Shown one piece after another: positions 14,437 to 21,704 of a stretch of 30,938 bases of DNA (its first letter is position 1; each line of letters begins with the position of its first letter). Made by a program: the position numbers and the translations under genes. The stretch is from Clostridiales bacterium UBA1728 (GTDB lineage Bacteria; Bacillota; Clostridia; Oscillospirales; Oscillospiraceae), in NCBI GenBank assembly GCA_002315975.1, contig DCIK01000029.1:1-30938 (forward strand), in the 5' to 3' direction. The notes under the pieces are model-generated. The model worked only from the letters and a program-made list of their open reading frames with translations. It had not been told where the DNA came from and made no database searches.

Positions 14437-14688
14437 TCAGAATAATTCGCGGAGCACCAGCTCGGTGATCCCGCCGTTAAGCCCCAGCTCGATTCGGAGC
14501 ACCCTGGGGTGATTTCTGTAGGTTTTGCGCAGCTCGTCCCGGAGGGCGGTGCCGTTGTGGTAGCCGTGGATGAGACGGATGCGGTATACGCTCCTGTCAG
14601 CGCGGCGCAGAGCCGCGTCCACGGCCACCTTCGCCTGCACCACGCTCATGCCGTGGAGGTCGATCTCCTGCACGGAAACGCCCGCCAT
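14437..14688 (-). CDS. Small Smr-domain protein
   Basis: An 83-residue protein that is essentially one Smr domain (the C-terminal nuclease domain of MutS2): EIDLHGMSVVQAKVAVDAAL (the L-D-L-H-G-x motif), IRLIHGYHNGTALRDELRK (the HG..TG.LR motif) and a final GITELVLREL. Stand-alone Smr proteins are thought to nick or bind branched DNA or RNA. The start ATG shares a base with the upstream stop (TGATG). The recR further down makes a repair role reasonable, but rpe lies between. Confidence 0.9.
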   Translation of the reverse strand: MAGVSVQEIDLHGMSVVQAKVAVDAALRRADRSVYRIRLIHGYHNGTALRDELRKTYRNHPRVLRIELGLNGGITELVLRELF

Positions 14689-14927
14689 CAGCTCTGCTCC
14701 TCGCTCTCGTCATATACGGTAGAACGGGTCTTTTTCTTTTTCTTCGGCTCATAGCCGATCACGCAGCCCTCGGCGATGGCGCAGAGGGCGAGGGCAATCA
14801 CATAAATGCGGGCGGGATTCTGGAGCATAAAGCCCATCATGGGGTTGCGCATATCGCAGTAGACCACCGTCAGCAGGGTCACGGCCAGACCGATGGAGAG
14901 CAGCACCAGCAGCTTACGAAGCTTCAT
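14688..14927 (-). CDS. Small two-helix membrane protein
   Basis: A 79-residue protein, start at 14927 with GGAGGTGG upstream, overlapping the preceding stop (ATGA). Two hydrophobic segments (about 6-25, LLVLLSIGLAVTLLTVVYC, and 43-60, YVIALALCAIAEGCVIGY) are followed by a basic KKKKK stretch and an acidic tail. No family recognised. Tight overlap on both sides shows it is a real gene of the operon. Confidence 0.8.
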   Translation of the reverse strand: MKLRKLLVLLSIGLAVTLLTVVYCDMRNPMMGFMLQNPARIYVIALALCAIAEGCVIGYEPKKKKKTRSTVYDESEEQS

Positions 14928-15949
14928 TGACCCACCTCCGGATCGCACACATAGAGGATGTCGCCCAGCTCCCGGGGCTCGCCGTTGCTGGGAGAGGACA
15001 CGAAATTGCCGTTGAAGTACATCTGCGCCGTGCCGCCGCCGTCCAGGTTATAGGCGGTCTTGCAGCCCAGGTCTATCATAATCTGTGCCAGCTCCTCAAA
15101 GCGAAGCCCCACGCTGAAGTCCTGCCGGCCGTCGGCCACCAGATAGCAGTAGTGTCCCGGCTCAAAGTAGCCCACGGCGCTGCGGGGATTGGCATAGGCG
15201 ATGTTGGCCTGCCAGTCGTAATTGGTGTTGGCCGTGCCGTCCTCGTTGATGAGCAGGGGGCCGAAGTGCCAGATCTGCCAGAGGCCCCGCTCCATAAGCT
15301 CGTCCAGCTTATAGGTTTTGGGGAAATAGGTCTCCATGGTGCCGTCCTCAAAGAGGGCGCAGACCTGGTAGGTGGACAGATCGCCCCGCTTGAGAAGCTG
15401 ACCGTCCCGGAAGGCGATGCAGTAGCCCTCAAAGGCCTGATAGGACACAAAGTCGCCGCTGATGGCGCAGAGGGCGCTGTGCTCCGTGGCAATCTCGGCC
15501 ATGGTCTGCACCCGGTAGAACTCCAGCTCGTCCCCGCAGACGCAGGAGCGGAAGCAGTCCAGACTGCCCACATAGATATCGGCCACATAATAGGCCGTCA
15601 CCTGGTTATGGCTGTTGAGAAATTCCTTTTTTTCAATGCTGATGCTCACATTGGGCGAGGTATAGGAGCTGTCGGTGACCACGACGGTATCGGTAAACCT
15701 GTCGGCAAATTTCTTTTGCCACTCGCTGCGCTGATCAGGCGCATCCGTGGGCTCGGGGGTCTCCTCCGGGGTTTCGGTGGGCGCCGTGGTGGGGATGGGT
15801 GTGGCCGCCGCTGTGCTCTCGCCCCTGTCGGCATTGGCCCGATAGCGGGGCAGTACATGATGGGGCAGGGCAAAGCCGACTAGCAGTAAGCCCGTAACCA
15901 AAAGCTGCAGCAGGAGGTTTTTGACCAGTTTTTTTCTCTTCTTCCTCAC
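14924..15949 (-). CDS. Membrane-anchored phosphodiester glycosidase-family protein (NAGPA/DUF2233 type)
   Basis: A 341-residue exported protein. The N-terminus is basic (RKKRKK), followed by a membrane segment (LLLQLLVTGLLLVGFALP), a Thr/Pro/Glu-rich spacer (about 45-75) and the NAGPA domain. The domain shows ALCAISGDFVSYQAF, LWQIWHFGPLLINEDG, PRSAVGYFEPGHYCYLVADG and CKTAYNLDGGGTAQMYFNG, matching the family's G-D and L-D-G-G-G-S/T core. The family includes the human mannose-6-phosphate uncovering enzyme; bacterial members probably act on glycan-phosphodiesters of the wall. I choose GTG at 15949, which has GAGGTG 6 bases upstream; earlier in-frame starts fall inside the tRNA terminator. Confidence 0.88.
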   Translation of the reverse strand: MRKKRKKLVKNLLLQLLVTGLLLVGFALPHHVLPRYRANADRGESTAAATPIPTTAPTETPEETPEPTDAPDQRSEWQKKFADRFTDTVVVTDSSYTSPNVSISIEKKEFLNSHNQVTAYYVADIYVGSLDCFRSCVCGDELEFYRVQTMAEIATEHSALCAISGDFVSYQAFEGYCIAFRDGQLLKRGDLSTYQVCALFEDGTMETYFPKTYKLDELMERGLWQIWHFGPLLINEDGTANTNYDWQANIAYANPRSAVGYFEPGHYCYLVADGRQDFSVGLRFEELAQIMIDLGCKTAYNLDGGGTAQMYFNGNFVSSPSNGEPRELGDILYVCDPEVGQ

Positions 15950-15968
15950 GGGAGACACCTCACAATAA

Positions 15969-15995
15969 AAAAGACCCGGCAATGATACCGGGTCT
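15969..15995 (-). terminator. Terminator of tRNA-Thr
   Basis: On the minus strand GACCCGGT-atcattg-CCGGGTC and TTTTTT follow the tRNA at once. The next gene starts only 19 bases after the T-run. Confidence 0.9.
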
Positions 15996-16070
15996 GGAGC
16001 TGGTGATGTGACTCGAACACACGACCTGCTGATTACGAATCAGCTGCTCTACCGACTGAGCTACACCAGC
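15995..16070 (-). tRNA. tRNA-Thr (anticodon CGU)
   Basis: A 76-base cloverleaf. Acceptor GCTGGTG/CACCAGC, D-arm GCTC...GAGC, anticodon stem GCTGA/TCAGC around TTCGTAA (anticodon CGT, reads ACG), and T-arm GTGTG-TTCGAGT-CACAT. The discriminator and CCA end (TCCA) are encoded. Confidence 0.97.
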
Positions 16071-16097
16071 ATAAGCACCGTTCCGGTAAGCTAAATT

Positions 16098-16126
16098 ATT
16101 TTAGCACAGGGAAATCCTAAAGTCAA
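16098..16126 (-). promoter_or_regulatory. Promoter of tRNA-Thr
   Basis: On the minus strand TTGACT (16121-16126), 17 bases, TAAAAT (16098-16103) with TG before it. Probably also drives the downstream operon (see findings). Confidence 0.8.
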
Positions 16127-16218
16127 CGAAAACTTTTTTGTCAGTTTTTCCACTTGCAATCATCTTCTTTTCGGTGTACGCTTTCAGCATTTCATACTAT
16201 CGGAGGTATCTGGTACCC

Positions 16219-17331
16219 ATGCGCAGAAAAAGACTCTTCTCCGCCCTCACCTTTCTCGCAGCGCTGCTTCTGCTGCTGACGGCCTGCTCTCAGGCAAAAA
16301 GCACCGAGGAGCAGCTCACCGACGACTTCATCATCTCTCCCGATGGAAGCTACTACACCACCGACGGGAATATCTGGTACCCGCTGGCCACCGACGGCAA
16401 CTACTATGCCACCGATGGAGACTGGTATGCCACAGACGGAGACTACTACAACATCCAGAACACGCCCTACGCCACTGACGGCAATGTGGATGCAGGCAAG
16501 CTCACCACCGTTCACGTGAGCAGCGTGGACGAGCTGCTCGCCGCCATCGCCCCGGAGACGGAGATACTGGTAGCTCCCGGCGAGTACAATCTCTCCCGGG
16601 CTACCCCCGCCCTCTACAGCTACTGCTACTTCCGCCCCACCTACCCCGTTGAGGGCGAGGTTGGCAACGAGCTGGTGCTCTGCAATCTCTATGACTGCGT
16701 TATCGCCTCCGAGAGCGGCGAGAGCGGGGATGTTACCCTCATCGCCGAGCCCCGCAGCGCCGCCGTGCTGAAGATTGAGGACAGCTACGGTGTGCAGCTC
16801 CGGGGGCTCACGCTGGGTCACAGCGAGGGCGCGATCTGCTCCGGCGATGTGCTCCGTCTGGAGAACTGCGGCAGCGTGTTCGTGGAGGGCTGCGAGCTCT
16901 ACGGCTGCGGCACCGTGGGTCTCAATGGGCAGAACTGCTGGGGCGTGACCCTTGCAGACAGCCTCATCCGCGATTGCAGCTACAGCGGCGTGGAGTTCTT
17001 CAGCAGTGAGAGCGTGCTGCTCCGGGGCGTGCGCTTCCGCAACGCTGGCGAGAACGCCTGCTGCCGACTCAGCAGCTCCCACTGGGTCGAGATCGAGGAT
17101 TGCGGCTTTGCGGACAACCGCTGCTCCCTCTTCCTGAGCGAAAGCTGGTGCGACCATGTGTTCTTTGACGACTGCGCCTTTGAGAATAACGACTTCCGCT
17201 CTCTCTTTGAGATTTCCGGCTCCGGCTCCCCGGAGCTGTGGCACTGCGACATTCCCGCCGAGCAGTACGGCAGTCCCTACAGCGAGCCCTCCCCCGAGGT
17301 CTTCGCCCTCATGAACGGCAAGGTATTCTGA
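16219..17331 (+). CDS. Lipoprotein with right-handed beta-helix domain
   Basis: A 370-residue exported lipoprotein. It has a signal MRRKRLFSALTFLAALLLLL with lipobox LTAC, then a Tyr-rich region with five A/T-T-D-G motifs (about residues 40-95; TTDGN, ATDGN, ATDGD, ATDGD, ATDGN). A parallel beta-helix follows (about 100-350) with repeats such as VHVSSVDELLAAIAPETEIL, LRLENCGSVFVEGCELYGCG, GVTLADSLIRDCSYSG and VEIEDCGFADNRCS. The many Cys in successive coils are typical of stacked rungs. The fold is used for polysaccharide lyases and binding proteins; no catalytic residues are evident. GGAGG lies 12 bases before the ATG, slightly far. Its TGA stop is formed by the repeat that follows. Confidence 0.85.
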   Translation: MRRKRLFSALTFLAALLLLLTACSQAKSTEEQLTDDFIISPDGSYYTTDGNIWYPLATDGNYYATDGDWYATDGDYYNIQNTPYATDGNVDAGKLTTVHVSSVDELLAAIAPETEILVAPGEYNLSRATPALYSYCYFRPTYPVEGEVGNELVLCNLYDCVIASESGESGDVTLIAEPRSAAVLKIEDSYGVQLRGLTLGHSEGAICSGDVLRLENCGSVFVEGCELYGCGTVGLNGQNCWGVTLADSLIRDCSYSGVEFFSSESVLLRGVRFRNAGENACCRLSSSHWVEIEDCGFADNRCSLFLSESWCDHVFFDDCAFENNDFRSLFEISGSGSPELWHCDIPAEQYGSPYSEPSPEVFALMNGKVF

Positions 17332-17399
17332 CACATTTGGGGACGGTTCTCAAATGTGTCATTTGGTGCAAACGAGAACCGTCCCCGTTTGTGTCATTT
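17329..17399. repeat. GGGGACGG palindromic repeat, inverted pair
   Basis: TGACACATTTGGGGACGG...AAATGTGTCA and a second, opposite unit with GAGAACCGTCCCC...TTTGTGTCA sit head to head about 9 bases apart. Same family as 4397-4438. It begins with the TGA stop of the lipoprotein and ends just before the promoter of the ABC operon. It may also terminate transcription. Confidence 0.8.
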
Positions 17400-17411
17400 T
17401 CAGAAAAGGGC

Positions 17412-17439
17412 TTGACAGGGCCCGGATATTGTGTATAAT
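17412..17439 (+). promoter_or_regulatory. Promoter of the YtrA-type ABC operon
   Basis: Perfect TTGACA (17412-17417), 16 bases, perfect TATAAT (17434-17439), about 45 bases before the ATG at 17485. Confidence 0.9.
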
Positions 17440-17460
17440 CAATATGCACAATATCCGGGC
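17420..17460. promoter_or_regulatory. Perfect 14-bp inverted repeat, likely operator
   Basis: GCCCGGATATTGTG (17420-17433) and CACAATATCCGGGC (17447-17460) flank and overlap the spacer and -10. YtrA-type GntR regulators repress their own operon at such palindromes; the regulator is encoded at 18983. The right arm is followed by TATTCTTTTTT, so the RNA could also form a terminator-like hairpin. Confidence 0.75.
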
Positions 17461-17484
17461 TATTCTTTTTTGGAGGTACATCCT

Positions 17485-18336
17485 ATGACAGTATTGAGCG
17501 TTGAGGGGCTCTGCAAGAGCTACCCGGGCTTTGCGCTGGATCATGTGTCCTTCTCGCTGGAGGAGGGCAGCATCATGGGCTTCATCGGCCGCAACGGTGC
17601 GGGCAAGACCACCACCCTCAAGTCCATTCTGGGGCTGGTGCATCCCGACAGCGGCAGCGTGAAGCTCTGCGGCGTGGACTATGCCGCCCACGAAGCGGAG
17701 TGCCGCCGGCAGACGGGCATCCTCTTCGGCGAAGTGGACTACTATCTCTCCGCGAAGCTCCGGGACATCGCCGCCGTGACGCGGCGCTTCTACCCCGACT
17801 GGGACGAGGACTACTACCGGCAGCTGCTGCGGGACTTCTCTCTGAACGACGCCAAGCGCGTCAAGGAGCTCAGCGCCGGTATGCGCGTAAAATTCTCGCT
17901 GGCCATGGCGCTGGCCCACAGGCCGAAGCTGCTGCTCCTGGACGAGCCCACCAGCGGCCTTGACCCGGTGAGCCGGGACGAGCTCATGGGCATTTTCCTC
18001 TCGGTGGTGCGGGACGGAGGGCGCAGCATTCTCTTCTCCACCCACATCATCTCCGATCTGGAGAAGTGCGCCGACACCATCACCTATATCAAGGGCGGCC
18101 GTGTCCTTCACTCGCTGGCGGTGGATGAATTCCGGGACGCTTATCGCCTTGTCAGCGGCGGCACGGAGGAGCTGACGGAGGAGCTGAAGGGCGAGCTCAT
18201 CGGTCTTCGTACCCACAGCTTCGGCTTTGAGGGTCTGCTGCCCACGGAAAAATGCGCCGACTTCCCCGGCCTCTGCGCAGAGGAGACGGACATGGAGAAC
18301 ATCATGGTACACATCGAAAGGGAGAAGGAAGCATGA
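17485..18336 (+). CDS. ABC transporter ATP-binding protein, YtrB-type
   Basis: A 283-residue ATPase starting MTVLSVEGLCKSYPG with a GGAGGT site 7 bases upstream. Walker A is GRNGAGKTT, the signature is LSAGMRVKFSLAMALAHRPK, Walker B is LLLLDEPTSGLDP and the H-loop is ILFSTHII. The C-terminal ~70 residues form the extra domain common in exporters of ABC-2 type. With the permease and GntR gene behind it, it resembles the ytr operon of Bacillus, induced by cell-wall antibiotics. Substrate is unknown. Confidence 0.93.
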   Translation: MTVLSVEGLCKSYPGFALDHVSFSLEEGSIMGFIGRNGAGKTTTLKSILGLVHPDSGSVKLCGVDYAAHEAECRRQTGILFGEVDYYLSAKLRDIAAVTRRFYPDWDEDYYRQLLRDFSLNDAKRVKELSAGMRVKFSLAMALAHRPKLLLLDEPTSGLDPVSRDELMGIFLSVVRDGGRSILFSTHIISDLEKCADTITYIKGGRVLHSLAVDEFRDAYRLVSGGTEELTEELKGELIGLRTHSFGFEGLLPTEKCADFPGLCAEETDMENIMVHIEREKEA

Positions 18337-18986
18337 AAAATCTCTTTTACAAGGAGCTGAAGCTGGCGGTGCACCCCACCATGTGGCTGTTCCTCATCCT
18401 CTCTGCGCTGGTGCTCATCCCCCAGTACCCCTACTTTCTGGTGTTTTTCTACTCCTGTCTCAGCATTTTCTTCTGCGCTCTCCAGAGCCGGGAGAACCGG
18501 GATTATCTCTACACCGCCCTGCTGCCCGTCAGCAAGCGGGATGTGGTTCGCGCCCGCTTTCTGACCGTAGTCTTCTTCCAGCTTCTGCAGCTGCTCTTCA
18601 CCGTGCCCTTTGCCGTTCTCTCCCTGCGCAGCAATCCGCTGGGCAGCAACCCGGCGGGCATCGAGTGCAATGTGGCCTTCTTCGGTCTGTCCGCGGTCAT
18701 GATGGGCGGGTTTAACCTGAGCTTTCTGCCCCTCTTCTACAGAACCGCCCACAAGCTGGGCTGGCCCCTCTTCTCCGGCGGCAGCTTCGTAACGGTCTAC
18801 ATCTGCATCGCCGAGGCACTCTCCCAGTACATCCCCGGAAAGCTGTCCGCTTTTCTGGACAGCAAGGACCCGGAGGTTATGAAAAAGCAGGTTCCCGTGC
18901 TGCTGTGCGGACTGCTGCTTTACGCCCTCCTGACCCTCGCTGCCATGAAGCGCAGCGAGCGCAACTTCGAGAAGGTGAGTCTCTGA
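18333..18986 (+). CDS. ABC-2 type permease
   Basis: A 217-residue integral membrane protein beginning MKNLFYKELKLAVHPTMWLF, with several hydrophobic segments (FLILSALVLIPQYPYFLVFF, FFQLLQLLFTVPFAVL, LLCGLLLYALLTLAAMK). Start overlaps the ATPase stop (ATGA) and has AAGGAAG upstream. It fits the small ABC-2 permease family partnered with YtrB-like ATPases. Confidence 0.9.
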   Translation: MKNLFYKELKLAVHPTMWLFLILSALVLIPQYPYFLVFFYSCLSIFFCALQSRENRDYLYTALLPVSKRDVVRARFLTVVFFQLLQLLFTVPFAVLSLRSNPLGSNPAGIECNVAFFGLSAVMMGGFNLSFLPLFYRTAHKLGWPLFSGGSFVTVYICIAEALSQYIPGKLSAFLDSKDPEVMKKQVPVLLCGLLLYALLTLAAMKRSERNFEKVSL

Positions 18987-19345
18987 AGCTGCACGTTAAC
19001 ACTGTCTCGGACGCGCCCATCTACCGCCAGCTCTATGAGCAGCTCACGGCAGCCATTCTCTCCGGGGAGCTCAGAAGCGGCGAAGCACTGCCCCCCATCC
19101 GCACCGTGGCCGCCGAGCTGCGCATCAGCGTCATCGGCGTGCGCCGGGCCTGGGAGGAGCTGGACCGAGACGGCTACATCTCCTCGGAGGTGGGCCGGGG
19201 CAGCTTCGTCTGCGCCCTCAGCGAGGAGGAGCGGCAGCGGCGCTCCTTGGAGCAGCTCCGCGCTGCCCTTACTCCCGTCCTGCAGCGGAGCCGCGAGCTG
19301 GGACTGGACAAAGAGGCGCTGCATTCGATCTTAGATAAAATGTGA
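18983..19345 (+). CDS. GntR-family transcriptional regulator, YtrA-type, probable CTG start
   Basis: A 120-residue regulator with a winged helix (YRQLYEQLTAAILSGELRSG, LPPIRTVAAELRISVIGVRR, DRDGYISSEVGRGSFV) and a short helical C-terminus, the YtrA subfamily layout. The family normally begins M-K-x-x-x-N-T-x-S-x-x-P-I-Y; here the matching codons start at CTG 18983, overlapping the permease stop as CTGA, with AAGGTGAG upstream. No ATG, GTG or TTG lies there in frame; the nearest is GTG 18905, deep in the permease gene. I therefore favour a CTG start. It likely represses this operon through the 17420 palindrome and releases under inducing conditions. Confidence 0.85.
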   Translation: MKLHVNTVSDAPIYRQLYEQLTAAILSGELRSGEALPPIRTVAAELRISVIGVRRAWEELDRDGYISSEVGRGSFVCALSEEERQRRSLEQLRAALTPVLQRSRELGLDKEALHSILDKM

Positions 19346-19437
19346 AAAAGAGGCTGTAAGCTAAGTCTCTGTCATTGCGAAAGCGTCCGCGCCCCGCTGT
19401 GCTCCTCGCAATGACAGGCTTTATTACAGCCTCTTTT
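19346..19437. terminator. Nested palindromic repeat acting as bidirectional terminator
   Basis: Outer arms AAAAGAGGCTGTAA (19346-19359) and TTACAGCCTCTTTT (19424-19437) and inner arms CTGTCATTGCGA (19369-19380) and TCGCAATGACAG (19406-19417) are both perfect. It fills the gap between two convergent genes. TCATTGCGA-type inverted repeats are a common dispersed repeat in bacteria. Confidence 0.8.
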
Positions 19438-20201
19438 CATCTCTCGATTTCCTTTTCCAGTCTCACCGTGCCGCGAAGCACCAGACGCTGGCCGTCGGCC
19501 TCCACATGGAGGATGCCGCCGGGCTCGATGAAATTGGTATTGATGCCCGCCCCTGCTTTCCACTGCATCCATGCGCCTGTGGCCGCCGTGCCGCTGGCGC
19601 AGGAGGTCTCCCAGAAGAGGGTGTCCACCGCCGGCACATAGACCAGCGGCACAAGCCTTCTGTGCTCCCGCTCATAGAGCATGATGCCCAGACAGTCGCA
19701 CCCCAGCTCTTTGCACCAGCGGCGGATGGCATCTTTCGCCTCGTTTCGGCTGAGAACGCCGTCGCTGATGAGGTGGCTGATGCCGTTCATGCGCACCAGC
19801 GGCAGGGTATATCCGTCCAGCGTCAGCTCCTCGATGCCGATGGGCAGGGGCATAAACACGCTGCCGATGAGAAAGTCGGTGCTCTCGCAGCCCCGCTCCA
19901 CCTGTACGCGTACGGTCTCGGGAGTACCGGAGACCTTTACCGTGACCCAGCCGCTCTCCAGCCCCTGCGCAAGCGCAAAATGGGCTGCCGCGGACATGGT
20001 GGCGTTGCCGCAGAATTCGCCGCCGGCCATCTGCAGCTCGATGTCGTAGCCCTCGCCGCCGCCGCAGAGAAAGCCCAACTGCTCGGCTTGCGGCTCCGCT
20101 GCCATCAGCTCCGCCGCCACGGACTTACGCTCCGATGCCGGGACCGGGGTTTCCACCAGCAGGGTCATGTTCCCCGTGGGGTCGTAGAGATAGGCCTTCA
20201 T
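19437..20201 (-). CDS. PLP-independent amino-acid racemase, CntK/HisR-like (DapF fold)
   Basis: A 254-residue two-domain enzyme of the diaminopimelate epimerase fold. Both catalytic Cys are present: Cys64 in GGEFCGNATMSAA and Cys201 in LFWETSCASGTAATGA. The start YLYDPTGNMTLLVETPV and the late EPGGILHVEA match the histidine racemase branch (staphylococcal CntK) better than true DapF, whose motifs read M-C-G-N-G. It probably interconverts L- and D-forms of an amino acid, possibly histidine. The gene overlaps the ABC ATPase stop (ATGA) and is the last gene of the amino-acid transporter operon, so the transported and racemised substrates may be related. Without a structure, a DapF role cannot be excluded, as lysA lies nearby. 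Confidence 0.82.
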   Translation of the reverse strand: MKAYLYDPTGNMTLLVETPVPASERKSVAAELMAAEPQAEQLGFLCGGGEGYDIELQMAGGEFCGNATMSAAAHFALAQGLESGWVTVKVSGTPETVRVQVERGCESTDFLIGSVFMPLPIGIEELTLDGYTLPLVRMNGISHLISDGVLSRNEAKDAIRRWCKELGCDCLGIMLYEREHRRLVPLVYVPAVDTLFWETSCASGTAATGAWMQWKAGAGINTNFIEPGGILHVEADGQRLVLRGTVRLEKEIER

Positions 20202-20953
20202 GGTTCGTAGTTCCTCAAAAACTGTTTTGTCCGTTCCTGCCGGGGATTGCCGAACACTTCCTCCGGCTCGCCCTGCTCCACGATCACGCCGCCGTCCATG
20301 AAGATCACCCGGTCGGACACTGCCCGGGCAAAGGGCATCTCGTGGGTGACGATGACCATGGTCATGTTCTCCTCGGCCAGCTGTTTGATGACCTTCAGCA
20401 CCTCGCCGGTGAGCTCCGGGTCCAGTGCGGAGGTGGGCTCATCGAAAAAGAGGATTTCCGGCTTCAGGCACAGAGCCCGGGCGATGGCCACCCGCTGCTG
20501 CTGACCGCCGGAGAGCTGGCAGGGATAGGCATCGCACTTGCTCTCCAGCCCCATCTTCTCCAGCAGTCCCATGGCGGTGGCTCGAACCTCTTCCTTATTC
20601 CGCTTCTGCACGAGCATGGGCGCTTCCATCACGTTTTTCAGCACGCTGTAGTGGGGAAAGAGGTTAAAGCTCTGGAACACCAGCCCAAAGGCCCGGCGCA
20701 GCTCCTTCAGCTCCGAAGGGGAGGCGTAGCGGGGCGCACCGTTTTCCTCGGTGCAGGCAGCCCTGCCCAGATAGCGGATTTCGCCGCCGTCCACCTGCTC
20801 CAGCAGCGTGGCGCAGCGCAGCAGCGTGGACTTGCCGCTGCCGCTGGGGCCGATAATGCTCACCACCTCGCCACTGTCCACGGAAAGGGAGATGTCCTTT
20901 AAGACCTCAAGGGAGTCGAAGCTCTTGCGGATATTGTTCATTTCCAGTATCAT
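20198..20953 (-). CDS. Polar amino-acid ABC transporter ATP-binding protein
   Basis: A 251-residue ATPase of the GlnQ/HisP type. It begins MILEMNNIRKSFDSLEVLKD and has Walker A GPSGSGKST, Q-loop FGLVFQSFNLFPHYS, signature LSGGQQQRVAIARAL, Walker B ILFFDEPTSALDPE and H-loop VIVTHEMPFAR, with the family's short C-terminus. GGGAGGAAG precedes the ATG. It lies 15 bases behind the permease and overlaps the racemase. It powers import of the ligand bound by the lipoprotein at 21705. Confidence 0.95.
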   Translation of the reverse strand: MILEMNNIRKSFDSLEVLKDISLSVDSGEVVSIIGPSGSGKSTLLRCATLLEQVDGGEIRYLGRAACTEENGAPRYASPSELKELRRAFGLVFQSFNLFPHYSVLKNVMEAPMLVQKRNKEEVRATAMGLLEKMGLESKCDAYPCQLSGGQQQRVAIARALCLKPEILFFDEPTSALDPELTGEVLKVIKQLAEENMTMVIVTHEMPFARAVSDRVIFMDGGVIVEQGEPEEVFGNPRQERTKQFLRNYEP

Positions 20954-20968
20954 AACGGCTTCCTCCCC

Positions 20969-21616
20969 TCAGTTATAGTAGCTCAGGGCTTTCTCGCAGC
21001 CCTCCATGGCATAGGCCACCGCATAGTTGGCGATGAAGTAAAATACGCCCGCGATCACAAAGGGCATAAAGCTGGTCTGGGAGGCGGAAATCTGCTTGGC
21101 CAGAGAAAAAATCTCCTGATAGGCCAGAGTAAAGGCCATGGAGGTATCCTTCACCAGCGTAATAAACTCATTGGTGATGGAGGGAAGAATGCGCTTGACG
21201 ACCTGAGGCAGGATGATCTTCATGAAGGTCTGACTCCTGGAGTAGCCCAGCACCTGAGCGGCCTCATACTGGCCGATGCTGATGGACTCCACGCCGCCCC
21301 GGTAGATTTCGGCAAAGTAGGCGGCGTAGTTCACGATGAAGGCCACCAGAATGGCCGGGAAGCGCCAGCCCTTGATGTTCACGCCGAAGAGATAGTAGGG
21401 GCCGAAGTACCATACCAGAAGCTGCAGCATCAGGGGCGTACCGCGGATGATGGCAATAAACACCTGCGTCAGGCGGCTGACGAAGCGGTTGCCGCTCCTG
21501 CGCAGGAGCATGATGCCCAGTCCCAGCGGCAGAGAGCCCAGCAGGGTCAGAAAAAAGATGGCGCAGGTACGCAGCATACCCACAGCCATGGTGGAAAGCA
21601 TGGTCGAAAAGCTCAT
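20969..21616 (-). CDS. Polar amino-acid ABC transporter permease
   Basis: A 215-residue inner-membrane permease of the HisM/GlnP family. Helices at about 10-30 and onward (MLRTCAIFFLTLLGSLPLGL), the Gly-Thr-P motif IIRGTPLMLQLLVWY, the cytoplasmic EAA loop (QYEAAQVLGYSRSQTFMKII) and IILPQVVKRILPSITNEFI. The ATG at 21616 has AAGGAAA upstream; a longer in-frame TTG start is less supported. Separated from the binding-protein gene by a strong hairpin (21646-21674). Confidence 0.93.
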   Translation of the reverse strand: MSFSTMLSTMAVGMLRTCAIFFLTLLGSLPLGLGIMLLRRSGNRFVSRLTQVFIAIIRGTPLMLQLLVWYFGPYYLFGVNIKGWRFPAILVAFIVNYAAYFAEIYRGGVESISIGQYEAAQVLGYSRSQTFMKIILPQVVKRILPSITNEFITLVKDTSMAFTLAYQEIFSLAKQISASQTSFMPFVIAGVFYFIANYAVAYAMEGCEKALSYYN

Positions 21617-21645
21617 AAAAACAATTTCCTTAAAAACCAAAATGT

Positions 21646-21674
21646 GCCATTGGGCTCAAAGAGAGCCCAATGGC
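21646..21674. terminator. Intra-operon hairpin between binding protein and permease
   Basis: GCCATTGGGCTC and GAGCCCAATGGC form a perfect 12-bp stem with loop AAAGA, with TTTTTT beyond on the plus strand. In the operon's own direction the T tract is weak, so it probably stabilises the upstream mRNA or causes partial termination, favouring binding-protein expression. Confidence 0.8.
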
Positions 21675-21704
21675 TATTTTTTGCATTCCGAGTTTGGAGG
21701 AGCC

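Noticed and set aside
16138..16218. Earlier start for the beta-helix lipoprotein
   Set aside because: The extra 27 residues would put a second hydrophobic stretch before a complete lipoprotein signal; the ATG at 16219 gives a standard signal peptide.
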